A DNA stretch of 23,148 nt from positions 1 through 23,148 of IMG/VR virus record IMGVR_UViG_3300030060_002567. The stretch is one strand, 5' to 3'. Positions 14,734 to 22,728 of this stretch are shown here, piece by piece. Positions within the stretch are counted from its first letter, which is position 1. Each line of letters starts with the position of its first letter. The notes below the pieces were generated by a model that was given only the letters and a program-made list of their open reading frames with translations, was not told the DNA's origin and did not search any database. A program made the translations under genes and the position numbers. The DNA is from a virus.

Positions 14734-15786
14734 CTACCTAGCATTATTTGGAACGCCATTGCTATTAACAAATGGTGATTCTGCAAACGCCATGTAAATT
14801 ACAGTATTGCCAGAGCCATTTATACTATCAGATGATGTTTTTAATTTAAAACCATTACTTAATATATCTATTAAACTATCTGATGTTTCTACAGTATTTG
14901 CGTTTGGATATAATCTGTAATTTGCTGCATTATAACCAATTCTTTTGTTGTCAAATATTTTCCAATCACCATCAGTGCTTGATGCCTTGCAAATAACCAT
15001 AGAGGGTTTAAATCCTAAATGAACATATGTTCCATCAGCATTTCCATTTCCTGTGTAGCTTCCAAATTTTGAGTAGCCTTTAACTTCGCTAAAGCAGTAG
15101 GCTATTAAATTATGTCCATTACCAACTACTGCATCATAAGTTCCAACACTAAATACTGTAGATGTTGGAGAAGTATCATTAAACCAATTAGAATTTGTTT
15201 CAGCAGCACTAGTTGTATTTAAAAACATAGCTTTAGTGCCATTTAAACTTTGATGATAAACCACCCAATTTTGTGATGCACTTCTATTTTTTACTATAAT
15301 CATTTCTGGTGCAGATCCTAATCCATGTGCTACTGTACCAGTACTCCCTGTGCCCGTGTATGAAATTATGCTAAACCCAGCAGTGGTATTTATAGATCCA
15401 GTGCTATCAATAGTTCCAACACTTGTTGCACTTGCATCATTACTAAATGATGTACCAGCCTTCCAGCACCAGGCTACAAGATCATTTCCTGAATAAGCAT
15501 TTCCCCATGAGGTATCAACTGTAAATCCATCAGTATTGAAACCAACTAAACCATCAGCATTAGTAGCTTCTGCAGAACTAGAAGCTGTCATTATATATTT
15601 TGTTACACCTCTTACAGAATCATATAAGTCATGGGATACTGATACCTCTCTATTTTTTATCCAAACCCAATCTGGTTGCATATCTTCAGAGCCATCTAGA
15701 GTTATTAATCTATTTGCTGTTTGGTCCCCTGTATAGGTTTTTGTCTGAAAGTGCAATTCGGGGTTATCTATAGTCGTATAAGCCAT
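14734..15786 (-). CDS. Three-repeat tail fibre/appendage protein (DUF7483-like)
   Basis: 350 aa, ATG 15786-15784, overlapping the previous stop by one base; GGAG is 8 nt upstream. Three diverged repeats of about 95 residues lie at 17-109, 142-236 and 243-338. Each begins with (T/S)YTG, has a W/M-hydrophobic-IVK core (PDWVWIKNR, PEMIIVKNR, PSMVICK), and ends with a hydrophobic strand (LVAWCWKAG, LIAYCFSEV, VIYMAFAES). The organisation matches the marine-phage domain I know as DUF7483, usually in fibre or appendage genes. Residues are Thr/Ser/Gly/Asn-rich with few charges, as expected for a beta-structured surface protein. With the adjacent lectin-like gene it probably forms a receptor-binding complex. 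Target unknown. Confidence 0.8.
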   Translation of the reverse strand: MAYTTIDNPELHFQTKTYTGDQTANRLITLDGSEDMQPDWVWIKNREVSVSHDLYDSVRGVTKYIMTASSSAEATNADGLVGFNTDGFTVDTSWGNAYSGNDLVAWCWKAGTSFSNDASATSVGTIDSTGSINTTAGFSIISYTGTGSTGTVAHGLGSAPEMIIVKNRSASQNWVVYHQSLNGTKAMFLNTTSAAETNSNWFNDTSPTSTVFSVGTYDAVVGNGHNLIAYCFSEVKGYSKFGSYTGNGNADGTYVHLGFKPSMVICKASSTDGDWKIFDNKRIGYNAANYRLYPNANTVETSDSLIDILSNGFKLKTSSDSINGSGNTVIYMAFAESPFVNSNGVPNNAR

Positions 15787-17222
15787 TATCCAAACTCCGC
15801 TAGGTTTTTTGTGTTAACACTATAAAATGATTTAGCTGAACCATCTCCTGTTATATTTGGAGAGTATTCAAAGTTTCCATACCCATTATCATCTGTATTA
15901 CCAGATGAAATTGAATAATAGGGACTTCCAAAATTCCATTCCAAAATAGTATCATCTCCAGATTGTCGGTCTTGACCAGCAAAAAAATAATTTCCAGTTG
16001 TTGTTGAAGATGGTGCAGTAATTGAGATTCCTGTTCCTGAATTTTGTAATGATCCATTAATACTAAAATATAATTTATTGTTATCTAAATCTAAATAAAT
16101 TCCAATAATATTTCCATTACTCATGGCACTTATAGTGTATGAAACAACAGAATTAGCATTTCCTATCTGACCATCTCCCCTATAACCCCAATCATAAACA
16201 TTTCCAGATTGCTCTCCTAATCTATTGCTTGAACTTGTTGTTGGTGCATTTGCGATTCCTACAATAGAATCAGTATTTTGAGGATCATTTATTTTTACTT
16301 CACAATACCATCGGCCTGAAGATAATCCAAATGTAGTAGTATTCCAACTATAAGCTGAGTTAGTTGTTGTTTGTTTTAGATTACCCTCTGTTAAAGCTGA
16401 TCCTGCATAATAATTATCTAGTGAATTTATTGTTGTAAAATTATTTGTGCAAGTATCAGTAGATTGATCTGTTGCTGCTAAATTATTTTCTCCCCAATCA
16501 TTTCCATTACCACTTTCATCATCTCCTAAATCTCCACTATCTTCAAAATCTAAATAAAAACCATTATTACCAAAAGTCAAACTAGATACATCTATTGGCT
16601 TCCATATTGTAGGGCTATCAGAATCAAATTCTCCAAATGATGTTTGATCTAATTGTTGACCATCTACCCAAACAACTTCTGCCATATAACCATCAAAATA
16701 ATAATCGTTACTGCTATCTGTATGTCTTCCTAAATATTGAACTTTACCATTTCTATTTAGATGCATATTACTATTTTGACTGGGATAAGTAGAAGTGCTA
16801 AAAGAAGTTTCTTGAGTTCCATTAACATAAATTTTTACTCTATTTGACTCTGTTCCTTGTGTAGTGTCTATTGCTAAAATAATATTATACCAAGCACTAA
16901 CATCCCTAAAAACTCTATTGGTTATAAAATTAAGTTCTCCACCACCACTACCCTCTGTACAATTTAATCTATCTGAACTATCAAACCATATAGCACCAAA
17001 GTTTGTATCATCTCCACCAACAGTGCCTATCATACTTTTAGCACCCAATGTTGATCTTTTAACCCATAAGGAAATTGTAAATTTTAATCTATTTGTAACT
17101 GTGCTAACAGATGTAACATTCATATAAGCACTATCACCACTATTAAATCTACATGAGTTAGCTACATTGTAACCGGTAGCCGCTGTTGCTGATCCTACAT
17201 TGCCAGGTAAAATTAATGGCAT
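15786..17222 (-). CDS. LamG-like plus SPRY-like lectin tail protein
   Basis: 478 aa, ATG 17222-17220; junction TAATATG with the upstream gene, GGAG 8 nt before the ATG. Residues about 22-195 form a LamG/concanavalin-A-like domain: CRFNSGDSAYMN start, FTISLWVKRS at 48-57, WYNIILAID at 111-119, VKIYVNGTQETSF at 129-141, and DGYMAEVVWVDGQQLDQTSF at 177-196. Residues about 300-435 resemble a SPRY/B30.2 fold: GRWYCEVKI at 303-311, SIVGIAN at 319-325, and GIYLDLDNNKLYFSINGSLQ at 374-393. The link at 225-245 is Asp/Gly-rich and could bind Ca2+. It ends in NTKNLAEFG. Both domains bind sugars or proteins, so it is likely a host-surface recognition protein. The fold call is by motif, ligand unknown. 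Confidence 0.85.
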   Translation of the reverse strand: MPLILPGNVGSATAATGYNVANSCRFNSGDSAYMNVTSVSTVTNRLKFTISLWVKRSTLGAKSMIGTVGGDDTNFGAIWFDSSDRLNCTEGSGGGELNFITNRVFRDVSAWYNIILAIDTTQGTESNRVKIYVNGTQETSFSTSTYPSQNSNMHLNRNGKVQYLGRHTDSSNDYYFDGYMAEVVWVDGQQLDQTSFGEFDSDSPTIWKPIDVSSLTFGNNGFYLDFEDSGDLGDDESGNGNDWGENNLAATDQSTDTCTNNFTTINSLDNYYAGSALTEGNLKQTTTNSAYSWNTTTFGLSSGRWYCEVKINDPQNTDSIVGIANAPTTSSSNRLGEQSGNVYDWGYRGDGQIGNANSVVSYTISAMSNGNIIGIYLDLDNNKLYFSINGSLQNSGTGISITAPSSTTTGNYFFAGQDRQSGDDTILEWNFGSPYYSISSGNTDDNGYGNFEYSPNITGDGSAKSFYSVNTKNLAEFG

Positions 17223-17223
17223 A

Positions 17224-17850
17224 TTAAGACTCCAACGTTGGTAGTTCGCCTAATGGTCTAGTAACTGATCCATCCTCTTGTTTTGTGTATGTGTATAAAG
17301 TCTCTAACGCTGGTGTATCTGCAGCATTTGTAATTGCAGTTTCCATTTCAGCTGCTTTAGTTCTAACCGCTGCTCTATGAGTTGTAATAGATGATGGCAC
17401 TGCTGTGCCTGCATCTGCTTTTCTAACTATATACCAATCTGTTTTTTGAAGTTCTCCTGCAGCTTGTTGTTTTAAAGTTTGTATTAAATTATATTTTAAT
17501 CCTCTAGATTTTAGATCTCCAACTTCTTTGTCATCTGGTAAATCTCCATCATCTGAATCTGCTTGTGTCCATAAGCTATCTGCGTGTGCTTTAGCGGTTG
17601 CATCCCCATATGCTGCAGTAACTGTTCCAGCAGATGCATCATAAGTATAAGTTTGATCAGTATTATTATACCATTTTTCATCTTTTTTCTTACTATTATC
17701 AAAAGTTACTTTTATAATTCCAATAGCTGCTAATTCACTTGCAGTCCATATAGAAAATATTTTAGCTGGATATTGAACATCCCCTATAGTTATTGGTTTA
17801 GGGTAATTTATATATCCCGAAATTGATCCATCTGTTATTATTGCATACAT
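17224..17850 (-). CDS. Tail fibre assembly/chaperone-like protein
   Basis: 208 aa, ATG 17850-17848, 8 nt after the fibre gene's stop. The N-terminal half is beta-rich (MYAIITDGSISGYINYPKPI, then YPAKIFSIWTASELAAIGI). WTASELAAIGI resembles the opening of phage tail-fibre-assembly or tail-assembly-chaperone proteins, where a 'W..eel..iGi' segment is common. The C-terminal half is helical and carries LQKTDWYIVRKAD at 138-150 followed by SSITTHRAAVRTKAAEMETAI, a region typical of chaperones encoded right after fibre genes ('TDW...R..E...' followed by helices). Position just downstream of the 936-aa fibre supports this. It would act in trans and may not remain in the virion. A structural fibre component is the alternative. 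Confidence 0.7.
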   Translation of the reverse strand: MYAIITDGSISGYINYPKPITIGDVQYPAKIFSIWTASELAAIGIIKVTFDNSKKKDEKWYNNTDQTYTYDASAGTVTAAYGDATAKAHADSLWTQADSDDGDLPDDKEVGDLKSRGLKYNLIQTLKQQAAGELQKTDWYIVRKADAGTAVPSSITTHRAAVRTKAAEMETAITNAADTPALETLYTYTKQEDGSVTRPLGELPTLES

Positions 17851-17858
17851 ATTATATC

Positions 17859-20669
17859 CTAACTTTCACTTAAATTTAATGTTCTACCTACTTCTTGCCA
17901 AACTGAACCATTGTATCTAAAAACTAATATGTCTGTTTTACCATCAGTTGAAGTAAATGTTGGTGCAGTTGATGCTGCAAATTCAAAAATAGTATTAAAT
18001 GCAATAGTGTGTGAACCATTGTAATTAATTTCTAAAGCTATAAATGCACCCTCAACATTGTTAGAAGGTGCTGAAAAAGTTGTGTTTTCTGTTGTAACAT
18101 GAAAAGCATTTGGTTTAGCACTTGCATCCCAAGCGACAGCATTTGATGATGATGTTAATGCTTCTTGAGCAACATTAGCTGCAACAAATGAAGATACTGC
18201 TCCACTAAAAGTAATAGCAGTGGTTGTTCCTGATTTAATAATTAAATTACCACTATTGTTTGCAAGTTGTCCGTAAGTTGTACCGCCACCAGCTTTTAAA
18301 GTACAAGCTGTGCCACCACCATCTAAAGTAACACCATTTGCTGCATCAACTGTAAATGAATTAGACGAACTTATTGTTAAATTAGTTCCATCACCTACAA
18401 TGTTTTCTCCAGCATCACCTAATTGTAAAATACCATCATTAGGTAAAACAACATTATGATTAAATGTAGCCGAACCTGCATCTGACATATCAAAGCTTAA
18501 TGCTGTAACAGTTGAACCGCCATCATTACCTTTAATTAATAAATCTCCATCTGAAATTTTAGAAAAAATAATAGCATCGTTAGATGAATTAGATAGATTT
18601 AGAAATAAAGTTGCATTATTTCTTAAATTAACATCTCCTCCAGCGGCGTCTAGCTGAATGTCAGCTGCAGCATCAACTGTTACATCATTAGATGAAGCTA
18701 TTGTTAAATCAGTTCCATCTCCTGTAATTTTTTCTCCAGCATCACCAAATTGTACAAAAGAGTCATTTGCTAAAATCACATCATGATTAAATGTAGCTGT
18801 TCCAGCAGCTGACATATCTAATGTTAATGCTGTAATTGCAGAACCGTTATCGTCACCTTTAAATAGTATGTCTTTGTCTTGTACATCATTTTCAATAACA
18901 AAATCACTAGATGAATTACTTAATTTTCCAATAACTGTATCACCACTCATTAATTGAACATGGCCATCATGAGTAGCACGAAATACTCTTGCAGTAGTTC
19001 CTGATGAATTAGTTGTATGAATATCTAAATTACCTGCTGTTGCACCTTTAGATTTTAATTCTACATTTGGAGAACTATATCCAAAAGTTCCCATATTATT
19101 TGCTAGAGTCGGGGATCCTGAAGCTATAACTCCATCTGAGAAAGTTTTATTTGTTAAAGTTTGTGTTGCAACAAGAGATACTAACGTTGAGTCAGCGCCA
19201 TCAGGTAATAACATTTCATTTGTTACACCTGCTGAATGTGGCTGTGCTTTTAATATTTGACCATGTGAATTAGATTCACAATTAAATTGTATAGCACCTG
19301 AATTTGTATTACCAACAATAGTTACATGTCCTGTTCCTTTTGCTAATAAATTTAAATCTATATTAGAATCTCCACCTGTTGCTGATAATTGTGGTGGATT
19401 ACCTGTTGCAGCATTTGTTACATCAAATTGATTAACTGCTGAACTTGTTGTTTGAAATATAATTTGTTCATTACCATTTTCATCACCAATAAAATGTGCA
19501 TCATCTATTAAAATATTATGTGAATTAGTATCTAAGTTTGCACCTAATTGTGGAGATGTATCTTCTACAATATTTGATATTGCACCTGATGTAGCAAGTC
19601 CTGATACTATTGCTGATCTTGCAATTTTTTTAAGACCACCACCTGAAGTATCAACTGCTAAAAATACATCATCATTAGCAACCGTAGATATTTCTGATAA
19701 TGAACCTACTGCTACTGAATTAAAATTTGTACCATCTGCAATTAATAAATTACCTGCAGTATTGGTACCCATAGTAATATCATCACCAGATACTGTAAGA
19801 TCTCCTGTAATACTTAAATTTCTAAATCCAGATATATCTTTATTTGAATCCACTATAACTGCTAAAGATGCAGATACAGTTCCTGCAGTGATACCATCTA
19901 ATAAATTTAATTCTGCTGCTGTTGATGTTACACCATCAAGTATATTTAATTCTGCAGCCGTTGATGTTACACCATCTAAAATATTTAACTCTGCTGCTGT
20001 AGATGTTACACCGTCTAAAATATTTAACTCTGCTGCAGTTGAAGTTATCGCTGTGCTTCCAAAAGTAAGTCCGCCCTCTGGCACAACAACACTACTACCC
20101 GATTGTGCAGTAAAAGTATTTGCTGTAAATTGAAAATCATCAGCACCTGCTATTTTAATATCTATCTGGTCATCTGTATCTGCTGTAATAGTTGTATCAC
20201 CATCAGCGTCTAAAACTAATTCTCTACCCTCTAAATCAAGAGATCCACCAAAACCTGCATCAACAAGATTTGTTCCATCTGAATAAACTAATCTTGTAGT
20301 TTTTTCTGATACTCCAAAAGTAATACCTGTTCCTGATGCTGTTTTAAATTGAACTGTGTATGCACCTGATGTGCCGTTTGTTACAATATAAACTTTTTCA
20401 ATTGAATCTGGCACAGTTACAATAGAATTTCCTGTTATTGTACCTGTTAATTTTATGACAGCGTGCCTTGCAACTGATGTAGATTCTGTTGCATCACCAT
20501 CTGTAATAGTTAATGCTGTTGTGCCACCACTAGTTACTGCTTGTTCAACATAACCAGCAATAGCTTTTTCTACTATCTGTAAATTGGTATTAGTTTTTGT
20601 TCCCCATGTACCGGCGTTTTCGCCAGTTGCCATTAGTTCTATACCGAGATCTGAAAATGATGATGCCAT
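17859..20669 (-). CDS. Long repeat-containing tail fibre
   Basis: 936 aa, ATG 20669-20667, with only a weak AAAGA upstream. The N-terminus (FSDLGIELMATGENAGTWGT at 5-24) is a marine-phage fibre attachment-type segment. Residues 210-261 hold four copies of STAAELNILDGVT, a well-known phage fibre shaft repeat. EDTSPQLGANLDTNSHNI at 369-386 is another common shaft element. Residues 583-800 contain two 109-aa repeats, and a third, partial copy begins near 801. The C-terminal 80 residues (FHVTTENTTFSAPSN, then FRYNGSVWQEVGRTL) resemble a head or receptor-binding tip found in such fibres. Composition is Thr/Ser/Gly/Asn/Asp-rich and almost cysteine-free. It should trimerise to a beta-helical shaft protruding from the tail and set host range. 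Confident as a fibre; receptor unknown. Confidence 0.9.
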   Translation of the reverse strand: MASSFSDLGIELMATGENAGTWGTKTNTNLQIVEKAIAGYVEQAVTSGGTTALTITDGDATESTSVARHAVIKLTGTITGNSIVTVPDSIEKVYIVTNGTSGAYTVQFKTASGTGITFGVSEKTTRLVYSDGTNLVDAGFGGSLDLEGRELVLDADGDTTITADTDDQIDIKIAGADDFQFTANTFTAQSGSSVVVPEGGLTFGSTAITSTAAELNILDGVTSTAAELNILDGVTSTAAELNILDGVTSTAAELNLLDGITAGTVSASLAVIVDSNKDISGFRNLSITGDLTVSGDDITMGTNTAGNLLIADGTNFNSVAVGSLSEISTVANDDVFLAVDTSGGGLKKIARSAIVSGLATSGAISNIVEDTSPQLGANLDTNSHNILIDDAHFIGDENGNEQIIFQTTSSAVNQFDVTNAATGNPPQLSATGGDSNIDLNLLAKGTGHVTIVGNTNSGAIQFNCESNSHGQILKAQPHSAGVTNEMLLPDGADSTLVSLVATQTLTNKTFSDGVIASGSPTLANNMGTFGYSSPNVELKSKGATAGNLDIHTTNSSGTTARVFRATHDGHVQLMSGDTVIGKLSNSSSDFVIENDVQDKDILFKGDDNGSAITALTLDMSAAGTATFNHDVILANDSFVQFGDAGEKITGDGTDLTIASSNDVTVDAAADIQLDAAGGDVNLRNNATLFLNLSNSSNDAIIFSKISDGDLLIKGNDGGSTVTALSFDMSDAGSATFNHNVVLPNDGILQLGDAGENIVGDGTNLTISSSNSFTVDAANGVTLDGGGTACTLKAGGGTTYGQLANNSGNLIIKSGTTTAITFSGAVSSFVAANVAQEALTSSSNAVAWDASAKPNAFHVTTENTTFSAPSNNVEGAFIALEINYNGSHTIAFNTIFEFAASTAPTFTSTDGKTDILVFRYNGSVWQEVGRTLNLSES
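18270..18923 (-). repeat. Two 109-aa (327-bp) tandem repeats inside the fibre gene
   Basis: Repeat A (18597-18923, residues 583-691) and repeat B (18270-18596, residues 692-800) align without gaps at shared anchors: LSNSS, KG(D/N)D(N/G)GS, DMS(A/D)AG(T/S)ATFNH, GDAGE, GDGT(D/N)LTI. A partial third copy starts near residue 801 (QLANNSGNLIIKSG). The copies have diverged in sequence but kept their spacing. Confidence 0.8.
19887..20042 (-). repeat. Four 39-bp tandem repeats encoding STAAELNILDGVT
   Basis: The period is exactly 39 bp (anchor ACCATC/ACCGTC at 19893, 19932, 19971 and 20010). The four copies encode three identical STAAELNILDGVT units and one STAAELNLLDGIT. Nucleotide differences among the first three are synonymous, which points to selection on the protein rather than a very recent expansion. 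Confidence 0.9.
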
Positions 20670-20679
20670 AATTTAATCT

Positions 20680-21384
20680 TTAAGGTGTTCTAGAAGGCAC
20701 TGGGATTCTTACTGTTCCATCTGTGTAATCATCTCTTCTTCTTCTACCTATTTGTTCTCCTCCAAATTTTTGTACTTCTTGTTGATATTTTTGTTCATAT
20801 AATTGCAGCATATCAGCTGGGCCTTTTAAGAAACCATAAGTTTCTGCTAAACAACAATATAGCAGACCATTTGGAAAATTTAAACTAATATAATTAGTGT
20901 CATTGTTTTCCAATAAAGCTGGTATTGCATTGTAGTGTATTTTATAAGCAAAGGTGCTACCTGGTGTTGGTGATACAATTATAGATCCAGAGTTTGATGA
21001 GCTTTCTCCAGTTGCCCCTGTATCTAACATAGCATAGTATTTTGGTGTTCCAGTAGATGTGGTTGCTGAAATATACTCTTCTAAAAATGTTATATCTCTT
21101 TTCTCTAAATATACATTTGCACCAGTAAAAGTGGATCCAGTTGCAGTATAAACTTGCACTGCTCTAACAAATACAGCTCCTGCCGGTACGGTTACAGTGC
21201 CTGTTCCAGATGTAAAATTACCTGTAGATGTTTTTCTATCTGCATCTATAGGTACATCTCTAAAAATTCTATATTGTGCATTTAAAATAATATTTTCTAA
21301 TACACTATCTGATAAAACAGTTGAGTCTACTTCTGTGTAACTTCTTATTTGAGTTTTTAATCCTGATGCACTTAATCCTGCCAT
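20680..21384 (-). CDS. Head-tail adaptor/tail-tubular-A-like protein
   Basis: 234 aa, ATG 21384-21382; junction TAATATG with the gene upstream. Residues 1-48 are helical (LKTQIRSYTEVDSTVLSDSV, then LENIILNAQYRIFRDVPID), typical of the N-terminal helix of tail-tubular/adaptor families. Beta-rich residues 55-165 follow. A C-terminal helical segment (NFPNGLLYCCLAETYGFLKG from 169, then MLQLYEQKYQQEVQKFG) resembles the 'P..LY.A.L.E...FL...' block of gp4/gp11-type connectors. RRRR at 214-217 may contact DNA or capsid. It probably forms part of the dodecameric ring below the portal. Two genes in this window have such blocks; which is the true adaptor is not decidable here. Confidence 0.75.
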   Translation of the reverse strand: MAGLSASGLKTQIRSYTEVDSTVLSDSVLENIILNAQYRIFRDVPIDADRKTSTGNFTSGTGTVTVPAGAVFVRAVQVYTATGSTFTGANVYLEKRDITFLEEYISATTSTGTPKYYAMLDTGATGESSSNSGSIIVSPTPGSTFAYKIHYNAIPALLENNDTNYISLNFPNGLLYCCLAETYGFLKGPADMLQLYEQKYQQEVQKFGGEQIGRRRRDDYTDGTVRIPVPSRTP

Positions 21385-21385
21385 A

Positions 21386-21955
21386 TTATGCCGTCAATGT
21401 TGCTGGACCAGCCGAACAACTATTGCCTCCTCCTGATATACCACCTGTTGTAGCAGTGTTTGTATCTACAGTAAAGTGGTAGAAATCTACTGTATTTGTA
21501 ATGTTTCCACTAGAATCTCTTTTACCAACAGTAATAGAATACCCTGCAGATTTTGCTAAATTAGCTCCCGTTATTCCATCAAATCCAAGTGGATTATTAA
21601 AAGCATCTGGATCTGATGTTGTATAAATAGGTCCTCTAAATCTTACGGTATCACTTGTTGATCTACCATGAGATTTTTCAAATACATTTATAATACCTGA
21701 TGACGCTGCAATTGTTTCAAAAGGATTAGGGCCTAAGATTCTAGCGACTTCGTTTTCAGTTCTATCAGGTCTTACATTAAACAAACCTTGTGCATCACCA
21801 GATCTAGATCTTAATTCTAATTGTGGATGTTTAGCTTCAAATTCTGATTTGTGAACTAAATGACCATTCCATTCTTTAACCATTTCATTATATGGAAACT
21901 CTAATCCTGATCTATCTGATATTGCTTTTGCGTATTTTCCTCTTGCTTGTGCCAT
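21386..21955 (-). CDS. Conserved virion protein with SDRSG..EFPYNEMVKEWNG start
   Basis: 189 aa, ATG 21955-21953, one-base overlap with the upstream stop; AGGA is 5 nt before the ATG. Residues 13-31 (SDRSGLEFPYNEMVKEWNG) followed by LVHKSEFEAKHPQLELRSRS at 33-52 are a pattern I recall across many marine podo- and myoviruses in the connector/tail module. Function there is uncharacterised. The remainder is Gly/Ser/Thr-rich with beta character, including TVDFYHFTVDTNTATTGG, and ends GGGNSCSAGPATLTA. A single cysteine lies near the C-terminus. The gene is sandwiched between two adaptor-like genes, so a head-tail joining or tail-hub role is likely. No enzymatic motif is visible. Confidence 0.8.
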   Translation of the reverse strand: MAQARGKYAKAISDRSGLEFPYNEMVKEWNGHLVHKSEFEAKHPQLELRSRSGDAQGLFNVRPDRTENEVARILGPNPFETIAASSGIINVFEKSHGRSTSDTVRFRGPIYTTSDPDAFNNPLGFDGITGANLAKSAGYSITVGKRDSSGNITNTVDFYHFTVDTNTATTGGISGGGNSCSAGPATLTA

Positions 21956-22719
21956 TAAGTTCCTGGGTAATAAGTTTTTGGTGTTATGTATGTACTAGAA
22001 GAAGATCCATCTTCAGCTAATGCTCTTGCTAATTCATCTTCATAATACAATTTTAATTGTTGTGATGCTTGTGGATTAAATTTTTGTGATAAATAAAAAG
22101 CTAATCCTGAGACCATACAAGGTACAAATCTATATGGCACATCTGTTGCATCTGTATAAGTTGAGTCTGCATCTTGTATTCTTTTTACAAAGAAAATATG
22201 CATATCTTTTGTAGCTGCAGTTGCATCAGGACATGGGTAAACAGTGACTGTAGTTTTATCAATAAATCTTTGTACAAAATATTGAGAAGGAGTTCCTTTA
22301 GATAATTTACCAGATAAACTAGAATATGTTGATCTATCAATTTTTGTCATTGCAGAATCAGATTGTGTAGTTTGTGTTCTGTTTTGTCTAAACGTTGCCT
22401 CAAGAACATCAGCGATACCAAAAGTGCTGGTGCCACTTGTACCACCAACTGTAACAGATGATGTGCCATCAGCACTAGATCTAAAAAAAGTATACTCTGC
22501 TTGACCTTCTATAAGATCAATATTTGTATCTCCTATTTCCCAATAGTGTAAACCTCTGTTACCCCATTCTTGAAAAAGAATATTTAAAGATCTTCTTGCA
22601 GATTTTAATTGATATCCGGATGTTACTTGTGAGCCAATTCGTTCATATGCTTCTGCTATTAAATCATCAACAGCAAAACTTTTATCGAAAGTAACTGTGC
22701 CGGAAGTTGTATTTCCCAT
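21955..22719 (-). CDS. P22 gp4-like head-tail adaptor protein
   Basis: 254 aa, ATG 22719-22717; AGGAG overlaps the previous stop (TAGGAG) and lies 6 nt before the ATG. Residues 17-31 (VDDLIAEAYERIGSQ) and 41-56 (ARRSLNILFQEWGNRG) form the pattern 'eAyeRiG...aRrsLN.l..eW.nrG' that I associate with gp4-type adaptors of podoviruses. Later hallmark-like pieces are LIEGQAEYTFF, SKGTPSQYFVQRF, VTVYPCPDA, DVPYRFVPCMVSGLAFYLSQKF and an acidic C-terminal helix with YEDELARALAEDG. In phages of that type the protein ring sits under the portal and receives the tail. The gene is well supported; the exact family is assigned from memory of the pattern. Confidence 0.8.
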   Translation of the reverse strand: MGNTTSGTVTFDKSFAVDDLIAEAYERIGSQVTSGYQLKSARRSLNILFQEWGNRGLHYWEIGDTNIDLIEGQAEYTFFRSSADGTSSVTVGGTSGTSTFGIADVLEATFRQNRTQTTQSDSAMTKIDRSTYSSLSGKLSKGTPSQYFVQRFIDKTTVTVYPCPDATAATKDMHIFFVKRIQDADSTYTDATDVPYRFVPCMVSGLAFYLSQKFNPQASQQLKLYYEDELARALAEDGSSSSTYITPKTYYPGT

Positions 22720-22728
22720 GCGTTACTC

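Noticed and set aside
14734-17222. Frameshifted single fibre gene split in two
   Set aside because: The junction is a clean TAATG with its own GGAG site, and the second protein starts with a natural-looking N-terminus, so two coupled genes is simpler.
19887-20042. Short direct repeats as a possible CRISPR array
   Set aside because: Units are contiguous, without spacers, in frame, and encode a known fibre repeat.
19762-20133. Plus-strand open frame through the 39-bp repeats
   Set aside because: Its repeated peptide is the antisense reading of the STAAELNILDGVT units of the fibre gene.
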